Assembly: GCF_004683865.2 (NCBI RefSeq)
Contig: NZ_CP040765.1
Span: 124,001 to 188,000, forward strand
Length of the DNA stretch: 64,000 bases
Source: Paracoccus liaowanqingii
Lineage (GTDB): Bacteria > Pseudomonadota > Alphaproteobacteria > Rhodobacterales > Rhodobacteraceae
Direction of reading: 5' to 3'
The notes below the pieces were generated by a model. That model was not told the origin of the DNA. It saw only the letters and a list, made by a program, of their open reading frames with translations, and made no database searches. Below, in pieces: positions 9,422 to 16,781 of the stretch. Each line of letters begins with the position of its first letter. Position 1 is the first letter of the stretch. The position numbers and the translations under genes are program-made.

Positions 9422-10182
9422 CTGAAGCCCCGAGGATCCTGCTCACCCACCATCTGAAAACGCTGAAGCTGCCGACGTTCCTGCGGGAGTATGAGAAGGT
9501 TGCGCGCCAATGCGCCGCTGAAGGGCTGGACCATGTCCAGTTCCTGTCGCGCCTGGTCGAACTGGAACTGATCGACCGCGAGCGGCGGATGGTCGAGCGA
9601 CGCATCAAGGCCGCGAAGTTCCCGACGACCAAGAGCCTCGACAGCTTCGACTTCAAGGCGATCCCCAAGCTCAACAAGATGCAGGTGCTGGAATTGGCCC
9701 GCTGTGAATGGATCCTACGGCGCGAGAACGTCATCGCCCTCGGGCCGAGCGGCACGGGCAAGACCCATGTTGCCCTCGGACTGGGGCTGGCCGCCTGTCA
9801 GAAGGGCATGGCGGTCCGCTTCACCACCGCCGCGACGTTGGTCAACGAGCTGATGGAGGCCCGCGACGAACGCCGCCTGCTCCGCCTGCAAAAGCAGCTG
9901 GCTGGCGTCAAGTTGCTCATCATCGATGAACTAGGCTTTGTGCCGCTGTCCAAGACCGGCGCCGAGCTCTTGTTCGAGCTCATCTCTCAGCGCTATGAGC
10001 GCGGTTCCACGATGATCACCAGCAACCTGCCATTCGACGAATGGACTGAAACCTTCGGCACCGAACGCCTGACCGGCGCATTGCTCGATCGACTGACCCA
10101 CCACGTCAATATCCTCGAGATGAACGGCGACAGTTATCGGCTCGGACAAAGCCGCGCCCGAAAGGCCGAAGCAACCACATAA
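9418..10182 (+). CDS. istB: IS21-family transposition helper ATPase IstB
   Basis: A 254-residue DnaC-like AAA+ ATPase. Walker A is GPSGTGKTH (about 110), Walker B is LLIIDELGF (about 163), and the sensor-1 region is STMITSNLPF. The C-terminus has [20 protein letters not shown], the standard IstB ending. IstB assembles on target DNA and activates IstA. Translation is coupled to istA through the ATGA overlap. Confidence 0.93.
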   Translation: MTEAPRILLTHHLKTLKLPTFLREYEKVARQCAAEGLDHVQFLSRLVELELIDRERRMVERRIKAAKFPTTKSLDSFDFKAIPKLNKMQVLELARCEWILRRENVIALGPSGTGKTHVALGLGLAACQKGMAVRFTTAATLVNELMEARDERRLLRLQKQLAGVKLLIIDELGFVPLSKTGAELLFELISQRYERGSTMITSNLPFDEWTETFGTERLTGALLDRLTHHVNILEMNGDSYRLGQSRARKAEATT

Positions 10183-10445
10183 TCGCACCTTGCGAGATTG
10201 GCCCTGCGGGCCAAAGCGCCATGGCACGCGCCAGCTATTTGGGGAGCGCGCGCGCCATGGCGCTTGGCGCCTCGCCACTGGCCTGGTTTTGCGCCGCCGC
10301 GTGGCCGGTTTTTACGCCGCCGTTGACAACATCTGATACTGAGGGTGGACCCCTATCGCCGTCACCATTAATGAGCCTTTTGGCATGACAAGATGGCCCG
10401 GCTCAACCTTCGATAATTGTTCTGGCTCGCACTAGCGCTATGCAT

Positions 10446-10485
10446 CTGACAACCCCGAAGCGAGGGTTCGCTCCGGGGTTGTCAG
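10446..10485. terminator. Long near-perfect hairpin, probable terminator
   Basis: Twelve-base outer arms (ctgacaaccccg and cggggttgtcag) enclose an inner AGCGA/TCGCT stem, giving an almost continuous 40-base hairpin. It lies about 50 bases beyond the stop of the minus-strand gene ending at 10535, which fits a transcription terminator, although a clear T-run is missing on either strand. A recombination or element end is an alternative. Confidence 0.5.
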
Positions 10486-10534
10486 CAAAAGGTAACTCTT
10501 GATTAGGAACGCGCCCCAAAGGTGAGTGATCGAA

Positions 10535-10798
10535 CTAAAGTTCCCGTGGAAATGTAGCATGCTTGTGACTCTGTTCCCGGAGCCATGCCTCGATCTCGGG
10601 CTTGGGCGCCCCGAAGAGTATCAAGCTGTCGAGTTCCTGAAGACAAGCTACCACGTTCTTAACAGGCTTGGGCCGCTTTCCCGGATCGGCCCGCCAGAGC
10701 CACGCTACGCGGCTCTCCTCGTCCAGTTCAGCTATCAGCATCGCGCGCTTGTCCATGTAGTTCACTACACCTGAATAAAGTTTCAATTGTGCAGGCAT
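10535..10798 (-). CDS. Small protein of an unnamed two-member family
   Basis: An 87-residue soluble protein of unknown function. The core (MLIAELDEES-VAWLWRADPGKRPKPVK, ACL, LFGAP, I-AWL) matches the protein at 30187-30390 position by position, so the two are paralogues of one small conserved family. The start is the ATG preceded by GAGGGGCGC; an internal ATG at 10756 would leave only the conserved core. It lies downstream of the IHF-beta-like gene on the same strand (80 bases apart) and may share its transcript. The conserved RPKPV segment is the best family signature. Confidence 0.6.
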   Translation of the reverse strand: MPAQLKLYSGVVNYMDKRAMLIAELDEESRVAWLWRADPGKRPKPVKNVVACLQELDSLILFGAPKPEIEAWLREQSHKHATFPREL

Positions 10799-10878
10799 GC
10801 GCCCCTCAACGATCAAGCGCCACATGACCAAAAAGCTAAGGAAAAAAGACACCAGAATTTTGGCGCGTTTGAATACGC

Positions 10879-11163
10879 TCAGCTCTCCCCATTCAAGCGC
10901 GCCAAGAGTAGCTTTGAGGCTCTGAACGTCGGGACCTGCTTCGCCTCCACCTTCACAGGGTCGCCATTTCGGGGGTCCCGGCTCATCCTTTGCTTCCGGA
11001 CCTTGCTCGCAAAGCTTCCGAACTCCCGAAACTCAACCCTTTTGCCCTGTGCGAGACTATCGGTGATCTGGTTCAGGATCGACTCCACGGCGGCCTCCAC
11101 CACCAGCGGCGACAGATGCGGGTGGACCTTGGCGAGTTTCCTGACCAGTTCGGAACGGATCAT
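10879..11163 (-). CDS. ihfB: Integration host factor beta-like DNA-bending protein
   Basis: A 94-residue HU/IHF-fold protein. The N-terminus (MIRSELVRKLAKVHPHLSP) is of the IHF-beta type. The dimer core is followed by the DNA-binding arm (FGSFASKVRKQRMSRDPRNGDPVKVEAKQVPTF) with the RNP-type motif at the arm tip that intercalates into DNA. An AAGGAAAG ribosome site precedes the ATG. IHF normally has alpha and beta subunits, and no alpha gene is in the window. This is likely an accessory paralogue of the chromosomal ihfB. A decayed relative lies at 61915-62208. Confidence 0.85.
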   Translation of the reverse strand: MIRSELVRKLAKVHPHLSPLVVEAAVESILNQITDSLAQGKRVEFREFGSFASKVRKQRMSRDPRNGDPVKVEAKQVPTFRASKLLLARLNGES

Positions 11164-11441
11164 TGGGCTTTCCTTTTTCGACGGTAAGCCGGCTGTGACG
11201 CCTTCCGCCAGATTTCCGATGCCAGGCCGATGGCCAAAGTCCTCGCTGCCTTCCCCTGCTCAGTCCCCGGCCTGTGCTATTTGTTGCCGCGCTGGCGGTA
11301 TAACCGGGGTGGCTATCGAGGCCATCAGTTCATGGTGGAGTTGTGAATTTCAATTACGGACCGCGGAGACAGATAAAATTGCTGGCCGTATCAGCAATTG
11401 CAGCAATTTCCGGGCACTGGATACCCGTGAACGAGCCTTAG

Positions 11442-11849
11442 CTAGAGACGCGCTGACAGAGCCGCGCACAACTCCTCAATCGCAACCTGCGTCATTTGAG
11501 TGGGGTCAAAAACGCCGTTGATGAAGTAGCGCGAGACAATGTCCTGTTCTACCTGCGACACAGGGATGCAGTGCATGCTCCACTTGCTAAATGAGCGAGC
11601 TGGGGTTTCACCAGCAACCCAGACCCGAATGCATTGATGTCGATCATCCTTCATGATGCGCATGAAGCATTCCTCGATGACGGACCGCTCTCCCTCGAGG
11701 AACTGCATGAAGTCTTCGTCACTCGCAATCAGCACGCCGCTGATGCCGTCGTGTTCGTTGTTGGCTCGGGATCGCTGAAGGATGTCATCAAGAGCCCCGT
11801 CGTCTAGGCCTCCATGGTTGGAGGTATAGATAAGCTTGGCAAGTGACAT
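11442..11849 (-). CDS. Single-domain BLUF blue-light photoreceptor
   Basis: A 135-residue protein covering one BLUF domain plus a short C-terminal helical cap. The flavin-sensing residues are in place: Tyr8 (LIYTS), Asn31 (SRANN), Gln49 (DFMQFLEGE), and Trp90-Met92 (KWSM). BLUF domains bind FAD and rearrange hydrogen bonds around Tyr and Gln in blue light. There is no attached EAL, cyclase or other output domain, so signalling must go through a partner protein. The ribosome site AGGAGAAATC is strong. It is transcribed alone, with about 280 bases before the IHF-like gene. In phototrophic or formerly phototrophic alphaproteobacteria such proteins tune light responses. Confidence 0.93.
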   Translation of the reverse strand: MSLAKLIYTSNHGGLDDGALDDILQRSRANNEHDGISGVLIASDEDFMQFLEGERSVIEECFMRIMKDDRHQCIRVWVAGETPARSFSKWSMHCIPVSQVEQDIVSRYFINGVFDPTQMTQVAIEELCAALSARL

Positions 11850-11989
11850 GATTTCTCCTGTATGGGCGCGGGGTCGCCGAACCTAAGAAATATATCCTTT
11901 TGTGCAGGATACTAGCAACATTGTGTCATTATATTCAATCTCAATGAAATTATGTTGCTCTATCGATCCAGAGAGTGCTTTAGAGGACT

Positions 11990-12390
11990 GCCACAAGACG
12001 TGGCACGAGCAGGAGCCGGTATTTTCGCTCTTGGTACCACCTTGTCTCATGATGATGGCCTGCCATGTCACCTGCACTCGAGGAGCGCCCGCCAACCATT
12101 ACGCGGCCAAAATGCTGCACCTGCTCGGAAGCATCCACCAGCAACGCCGACCAAAGGGACACAATACCTAGCTGACCTTCGAGGTGGCCACCACCTTTTC
12201 GACCGCCATACCGGTGAGCTCTGCATAATCGCCTTCAGCGGGGCAACAGGCGGCATTGCCCATGATGCCCATGCGCGCGCTTATCACGCTGCCCGAGGCG
12301 GCCATCGTTTCGCTTGCCCGCAAGCCTGTCGTCATCATGCCAATGGCCGGCGCATGCCAGCTGTGTCCATGCATTTAAGCCAGTCATCAT
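11990..12390 (-). pseudogene. Phasin-like gene broken by frameshifts
   Basis: From an ATG at 12390 (ribosome site AAGGACAACCAG) the minus strand starts MMTGLNAWTQLA, then shifts frame to GMMTTGLRASETMAASGSVISARMG and AELTGMAVEKV, stops at 12168, and resumes in another frame with ALLVDASEQVQHFGRVMVGGR. Together these resemble the helical granule-associated phasin/polyhydroxyalkanoate proteins of Rhodobacterales (M-EK pattern followed by Q---G--M--GR). At least two frame changes make it nonfunctional. The family call is from pattern memory. Confidence 0.4.
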
Positions 12391-12520
12391 CTGGTTGTCC
12401 TTGTTCGGTCGGACGACGCAAGGGCACAGTGATAGGCACCGCCACCCCTGCCCCGATGCCGTGGAGGTGCGGCGTTGCTGATGCAGTGATACTCGCTTCC
12501 ACGGAAAATGGGTTGCCGAA

Positions 12521-12712
12521 CTAGGCCAAACTAAACCGTCTGCGAACGTCGTCTGAACATTCTTTGACCTTGTAGGTCGGTGTGGTGCGTCCGTTGGTAA
12601 GTTGAACTTCAGTGGCCTTCACTCCATCCCGGATTTGCACCACCCGCCACGGCGGGCATACAAAATTATGCGGCTTTCCGTAGATGTCGATCAGGAAAAC
12701 TTTTCTGGTCAT
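12521..12712 (-). CDS. Small hypothetical protein
   Basis: A 63-residue basic protein (MTRKVFLIDIYGKPHNFVCP, then VQIRDGVKATEVQLTNGRTT). A strong ribosome site, AGGGAAGAACTC, precedes the ATG, which supports real translation. There is no signal peptide or membrane segment, and I do not recognise the family. It stands alone downstream of a 500-base region without clear genes. Confidence 0.45.
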   Translation of the reverse strand: MTRKVFLIDIYGKPHNFVCPPWRVVQIRDGVKATEVQLTNGRTTPTYKVKECSDDVRRRFSLA

Positions 12713-13239
12713 GAGTTCTTCCCTGGCGTGTGGCGATCCGCATCATGAAGACTACCCAAGGCTTTACAAATCAACCTTGAAGAACAAATAGCTATATAAA
12801 AACAATCTAAGGTTACACATTCAACACATGTTGTGTCTTCGACCGTCGAAGCCGTATCGGTCGTCGTCGGCCCGGGCGGTCGGAAGGCAACATAGGCTCG
12901 CTTTCCGAATTGATTCCGACGGATGACCTTACGAGTTTGAAGATCAGATTGCGCTTGGAGATTTATGGGCGCTTCCGGACCAATTTCTTGGTTAAGAGTG
13001 TTGGCTGTTCATAACGCTGTGCTCAAACGACTGCATTGATCAAGATCAAACAGCCGACCTTCGAAGTTCGGATTGTGCCAGCCGTTGCTCGTCATTCTGC
13101 GTGTAACAATTACCCTCGGCGTGAACTTGTAAGCCCCAGACCGGACATCGCCGAAGGAAAATCCATCATTGAGCGCACATTGCCAATGCCCCATATTTTC
13201 AGCATTGGGTAGGAGGATCAGGAATAGAAGCAGATCAGT
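12713..13239. other. Intergenic region, no convincing gene
   Basis: About 530 bases. A 61-codon minus-strand frame at 13009-13194 (GHWQCALNDGFSFGDV) lacks a recognisable family and a good ribosome site, so it is not called. The left 100 bases are AT-rich and probably hold the promoter of the small gene at 12521-12712. Confidence 0.4.
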
Positions 13240-13604
13240 CGCACCGCGGGCGTCTGATTGACCACATCCACTTGGTCGTCAATGATCTACCAGTCTGCCT
13301 TGCTTTTTTACCGCGCGATCTTCGGCGTCATGCACAACCCTATAGGTGGCACTTCGGACGATTGTTTCTGGGCCGACGATTTGTTCATCTCGTCTAAGGA
13401 CAGTGGCGCTGCACTGGGTGAGTTGACAGGTCGGCATCCCCTGGCAGTTCAGGCTGACAGCCCTGATATTGTCGTGGCCTTTTCAAAGCCGGTCTTTCGG
13501 CCGGCGGAATGGACAATGGCGCGCCGGGGGAACGACCCTACCACCCAGGATATTTTGCGTCCTTCCTGATCGACCCGGCCAGAAACAATATCAAGGCAGT
13601 CTAA
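13240..13604 (+). pseudogene. Glyoxalase/VOC-family gene with frameshifts
   Basis: Three frames must be joined to rebuild a typical VOC protein: LIDHIHLVVNDLPVCLAF, then YRAIFGVMHNPIGGTSDDCFWADDLFIS up to SPDIVVAF, then FKAGLSAGGMDNGAPGERPYHPGYF and FLIDPARNNIKAV before a TAA at 13602-13604. VOC proteins are metal-dependent lyases, dioxygenases or resistance proteins with paired beta-alpha-beta folds; the H of DHIH and the late NNIKAV strand are typical. No start codon is preserved. It is a decayed gene of the surrounding accessory DNA. Confidence 0.7.
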
Positions 13605-13712
13605 CATGGCCCGGCAAGCCGAAGCGCTGCGTCCGTCGAGGTGACATTCTGAGAGCGTTGTGGTCTTCTCGATCTATGATCCCCACCCCCCATCGTCCGC
13701 TGTCTTGTCGCG

Positions 13713-13779
13713 CTATCTCTGGGGTTTTTGCAGCAACCTCATTCCCCGCCGCATGCCGGGGCAGCTGAGCATCCGCCGG
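13713..13779 (-). pseudogene. C-terminal tail of the Nudix gene, cut off by IS256
   Basis: When the IS256 element at 13780-15179 and one copy of its target repeat are removed, the Nudix frame ending in SVAKAGRM continues here as LSCPGMRRGMRLLQ to a TAG at 13713-13715. The joined gene is in frame at about 133 codons, so these 67 bases are the displaced 3-prime end of the gene at 15180-15520. Confidence 0.75.
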
Positions 13780-15179
13780 GAGCTATGCGGGATTTTGGGT
13801 GACGCGGCCTGATCAAGCGGCGCGGCTTTCGTTGGCGTCCTGCTCGGCGACACCGTCAGTGAACTTGACGCCTTCGACGACGAGAGGCAACTGGTTTGCG
13901 CCCTTCAGTCGTCGCCATTTCTTCGCTGCGGCCTGAACCAGCTTGAACACCATCAGCTTCGCTGTCTTCTGAGACAACGCGCCTTTGGTTCGGACGGTGC
14001 GATGGCGGACGGTCGCGAAGACGCTCTCGATCGGGTTGGACGTGCGCAGGTGGTCCCAGTGAGCGGCCGGGAAGTCGTAGAAGGCCAGCAGTGCCTCTCG
14101 ATCCTTGGTCAGGCAGGCGACGGCTTTCTCGTATTTCACGCCATACTTCTCGACGAAGGTATTGACGGCGGTCTCTGCCGCCGCGCGGGTCGCGGCTTGC
14201 CAGATCTCCCGCAGGTCAGTCTTCACCGCCGGGTGCATCGACTTCGGAAGCTTGTTCAGGACGTTGGACACCTTGTGGGTCCAACAGCGTTGGTGGCGCG
14301 TGTCGGGGAAGATCTCATCCAGCGCCTTCCAGAAGCCAAGGGCACCATCTCCGACCGCGAGGTCCGGTGGCGCCGAGAGGCCGCGGGCCCTGAGGTCGAC
14401 CAGCAGTTCATGCCAGCTCTGCGCGCTCTCGCGGACCCCAACCTGGAACCCCAGCAGCTCCTTCTTCCCTTCCGGCGTCGCCCCGATGATCACCAGCATG
14501 CACTCGGCCTGCGGCTCCATCCGGGCCTGCAGATACACGCCGTCGGCCCAGACATAGACGTAGCGCCGGGCCGAGAGGTTTCGGCGTTGCCAGCGGTCAT
14601 GTTCTGCTTGCCACTCGCCCGTGAGCCGCGAGATCGCTCCTGGCGACAGGTTGGGCGCATCCGGACCGACCAGCGCGCTCAGAGCCTCCTGGAAGTCTCC
14701 AGTCGAGACGCCGCGCAAGTAGAGGACCGGAAGCAGAGCATCAAGGCTAGGCGAACGGCGCGCCCACTTCGGAAGAATGCGCGAATTGAACCGGATCTTG
14801 TCCTCCGGCGGCGCATCAGCTGCCCGGTCGCGCACCTTCTGTCTCTGCACCGGGATAGGGCCGATCCCGGTCTGGATGTTCCGCTCAGGGCCGGTGCCGT
14901 GGTGGACAACGCGCTGCCTGCCATCGGGCAGGCGCTCCTCAGCAAACTGCGCGACAAAACTCGCGGCCTCAGCCCTGAGTGCCGCTGCCAGCATCTGCCG
15001 GGCGCCGTCGCGTGCAATCTCGGTGAGTGGATCAACGACAGATCCGGGCTGGTGAAGCGGGGTGATCGTGATATCATCTTCCAAGGCGTATCGCTCCTTC
15101 GGGAGGTTCTGGCAGGCTTTGACACCCACCACGATACGCCGCCTTCTCAGACCCCATCACCCAAAATCGGCCATAGCTC
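13780..15179 (-). mobile_element. Second IS256-family insertion sequence
   Basis: A 1400-base element with inverted-repeat ends: the left reads GAGCTATGCGGGATTTTGGG and the right, read inward, GAGCTATGGCCGATTTTGGG, both followed by TGA-G. The flanks are atccgccgg at 13771-13779 and atccgcccg at 15180-15188, a target duplication of about 9 bp with one difference. It sits inside the Nudix gene that ends the CHAD operon. It is a different IS from the IS256 at 6260-7635. Confidence 0.88.
13813..15084 (-). CDS. IS256-family transposase
   Basis: Mutator-type transposase with LYLRGVSTGDFQEAL, WADGVYLQARME (first catalytic Asp), AVGDGALGFWKAL (second), RCWTHKVSNVLNKLPKSM, and HLRTSNPIESVFATVRHRT (Glu region). 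The best start is a TTG at 15084 behind AAGGAG with nine-base spacing; an upstream in-frame start at 15132 lies closer to the element end and lacks a ribosome site. Intact, about 423 residues. Confidence 0.9.
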   Translation of the reverse strand: MEDDITITPLHQPGSVVDPLTEIARDGARQMLAAALRAEAASFVAQFAEERLPDGRQRVVHHGTGPERNIQTGIGPIPVQRQKVRDRAADAPPEDKIRFNSRILPKWARRSPSLDALLPVLYLRGVSTGDFQEALSALVGPDAPNLSPGAISRLTGEWQAEHDRWQRRNLSARRYVYVWADGVYLQARMEPQAECMLVIIGATPEGKKELLGFQVGVRESAQSWHELLVDLRARGLSAPPDLAVGDGALGFWKALDEIFPDTRHQRCWTHKVSNVLNKLPKSMHPAVKTDLREIWQAATRAAAETAVNTFVEKYGVKYEKAVACLTKDREALLAFYDFPAAHWDHLRTSNPIESVFATVRHRTVRTKGALSQKTAKLMVFKLVQAAAKKWRRLKGANQLPLVVEGVKFTDGVAEQDANESRAA

Positions 15180-15520
15180 ATCCGCCCGGCCTTGGCGACG
15201 GACACGACGATGCGCTCGCGCTTGCGGCTTTCGGGCCAGCGCTTGAGCAGCTTGTCGACGCGCATGTCGTAAAGCGTCAGCAGGATCTTCTTGCTGCCCT
15301 GTCCGCACAGCACGACGACCTTTCGATGCGCGAACACGCGGCCCTTCAGGCCGCCCTCCTCATAGGCCTCGCGGCGTGCCGAGGCCGGGCCGGACATGCC
15401 GGGGATGCGGTGCCCCTTCGGATGGATCCATTCCTTCCGGCTCTGGCGGGTGACCAGGACGATCTGGTCCTTGCCCTTCCCGGGCAGGCGGCAGAGGACG
15501 CCGTAGCGCTTTTCGGTCAT
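15180..15520 (-). pseudogene. Nudix hydrolase interrupted by IS256 (5-prime part)
   Basis: The N-terminal 113 residues of a small Nudix protein, which as a whole would be about 132 residues. The Nudix box appears as PKGHRIPGMSGPASARREAYEEGG: the REAYEEGGL half is canonical, while the Glu of GX5E is Met, a variation I associate with the diphosphoinositol-polyphosphate phosphohydrolase-like subgroup. Such enzymes cleave diphosphates and some act on polyphosphate. Its ATG overlaps the CYTH stop by four bases, so it is the last gene of the operon. The IS256 replaces the last 20 residues with element-encoded sequence; the enzyme core may survive. Confidence 0.8.
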
Positions 15521-16008
15521 GCAAACAGCTCGCGGATCAGGGTCGCGCCGGACAGCGCCAGGGACTTGTTGCGAAAGCGGCCGTTCGCGCTGACATCGCG
15601 GCCGAACCAGGCGGGGGGCGCGAAGGCCGTGGCCTCCGTCTCGGACCCGAACTCGACCTCGACGGTCACCAACGGGGCCAGGTCGCCGTCGAAGACGTCC
15701 AGCTCGAAAGTGTGCCCGTCGTCCAGACGGCCGGTCCAGCGCGTCTTCTCGATCCGGCGCCCCTCGGTCTGGGGCCAGAGGAGGTCGAACTGCGCGGCCT
15801 CGATCGTGATCTCGCGCTCGGTCCGTACGATGCCTTCGCCGGATTTCAGGCACAGCACATGCGTGTCGTCCGACTGGCGCAGCCTTACCTCGACCGAATC
15901 CTGCGGTTGGGTCACATAGCCCTGCCGCAGGGCCGAGGGCCGGGCCGCCGACAGATCCGGCAGCGCGGGAACCAGGAACTTGCGCTCGATCTCCTGGGGC
16001 GTGGCCAT
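15517..16008 (-). CDS. CYTH-domain (triphosphate tunnel) phosphatase
   Basis: A 163-residue single-domain CYTH protein. The signature EIERKFLV (ExExK) is at residues 6-13, followed by the alternating charged strands of the tunnel: SVEVRLRQ, LCLKSGEGIVRTEREI, KTRW, ELDVFDGDL, VTVEVEFGSE. CYTH enzymes hydrolyse inorganic triphosphate, thiamine triphosphate or short polyphosphate with a divalent metal. The start is the ATG six codons inside a longer frame, just after the ParA stop. ATGA overlap with the downstream Nudix gene shows coupling. Substrate specificity cannot be read from sequence. Confidence 0.92.
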   Translation of the reverse strand: MATPQEIERKFLVPALPDLSAARPSALRQGYVTQPQDSVEVRLRQSDDTHVLCLKSGEGIVRTEREITIEAAQFDLLWPQTEGRRIEKTRWTGRLDDGHTFELDVFDGDLAPLVTVEVEFGSETEATAFAPPAWFGRDVSANGRFRNKSLALSGATLIRELFA

Positions 16009-16013
16009 CCGCG

Positions 16014-16780
16014 TCAGCTCTTCCACAGCCGGTCGCGGATCTCGTCGAAGATCTGCCCATAGGCCTGGGACGAGGGGCGGTCGGGGGCGAAGGCCATCAC
16101 CGGCGCCCGGTTCACGCCCATCCGCTCGACGTCGGTGGAAAAGGGCAGCACGGCCTGCAGCATCTGCTTGGGATAGGCGTCCCGCATCCGCTCCATCGTC
16201 TCGCCATGCAGCAGCTTCTGGCGCTGCACCATCGAGAAGAAGGCCACGATCCGCTTCTTGCCGGAGGTGTCCTTCGACCCGTCCTGCCCCCCACGAAGTC
16301 CAGCAGCTGCTCGAAGGTCCGTTCGGACAGCGTCGTCGGAATGACCGGCACCACGATCAGGTCCGAGGCCTGCAGCACGTTCTCGGACAGCATCGAGATG
16401 TTGGGCGGGCAGTCCAGCACGATGACGTCGTAATCCCCGCCGACGGCCTTCAGCGACTTCTTGAGCCGCGACCGGCTGTTCTTCATCCGCGACAGGAAGA
16501 CGTCGAAATCGCGAAAGGTCATATTGGCGGGCAGAATTTCCAGATTGTCGTAGTCGCTGCCGCGGATCGCCTTGGTGAACTGCTTGACGTCCTCGAAGAA
16601 CGCCTCGTTCTCCAGCTTTTCCGAGGGCTTGACGCGGAAATAGAACCCCGAGGCCCCCTGCGGGTCCAGATCGCAGAGCAGCACGCGCTTGCCGGCCTTG
16701 GCGAAGGCGTAGGCCAGGTTGACCGAGGCGGCGGTCTTTCCGACACCGCCCTTGTTGCTGTAGCAGGCGACGATCTTCAT
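16014..16780 (-). pseudogene. parA: ParA/MinD-family ATPase with a one-base frameshift
   Basis: A ParA-type ATPase of about 255 residues if repaired. The first frame has the deviant Walker A KGGVGKTAASVNLA (about 10), Walker A-prime LLCDLDPQGA, Walker B VIVLDCPP and SDLIVVPVIPTTLSERT. After FEQLLDFV the coding continues in another frame as IVAFFSMVQRQKLLHGE up to IFDEIRDRLWKS (stop at 16014). The shift coincides with a run of six C at 16287-16292, so it may be a true mutation, phase variation or a sequencing error. The start ATG follows AAGGAAGCCTGAG, two bases after the CHAD stop. ParA ATPases position plasmids or protein cargo on the nucleoid. Confidence 0.85.
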
Positions 16781-16781
16781 C

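Larger units (their letters stand above)
7816..10328 (+). mobile_element. IS21-family insertion sequence
   Basis: The element carries istA and istB and is bounded by TG...CA termini with IS21-type multiple end repeats. Left: TGAGAACGGCGGTGCAAAAA followed by a second GGCGGCGTAAAAG copy. Right, read inward: TGTCAACGGCGGCGTAAAAA with another copy behind it. I could not find a target duplication next to these ends (left flank gtccacgct, right flank acatctgat). The right flank also does not continue the group II intron, which suggests an adjacent deletion or recombination after insertion. Confidence 0.8.

Noticed and set aside
10787..11521. 244-codon plus-strand frame over the IHF-like gene
   Set aside because: Antisense; the minus-strand IHF-beta-like gene with its ribosome site explains the region.
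13009..13194. 61-codon minus-strand frame
   Set aside because: No ribosome site and no recognisable family.
14002..15246. 414-codon plus-strand frame over the second IS256
   Set aside because: Antisense to a clear transposase; no independent evidence.
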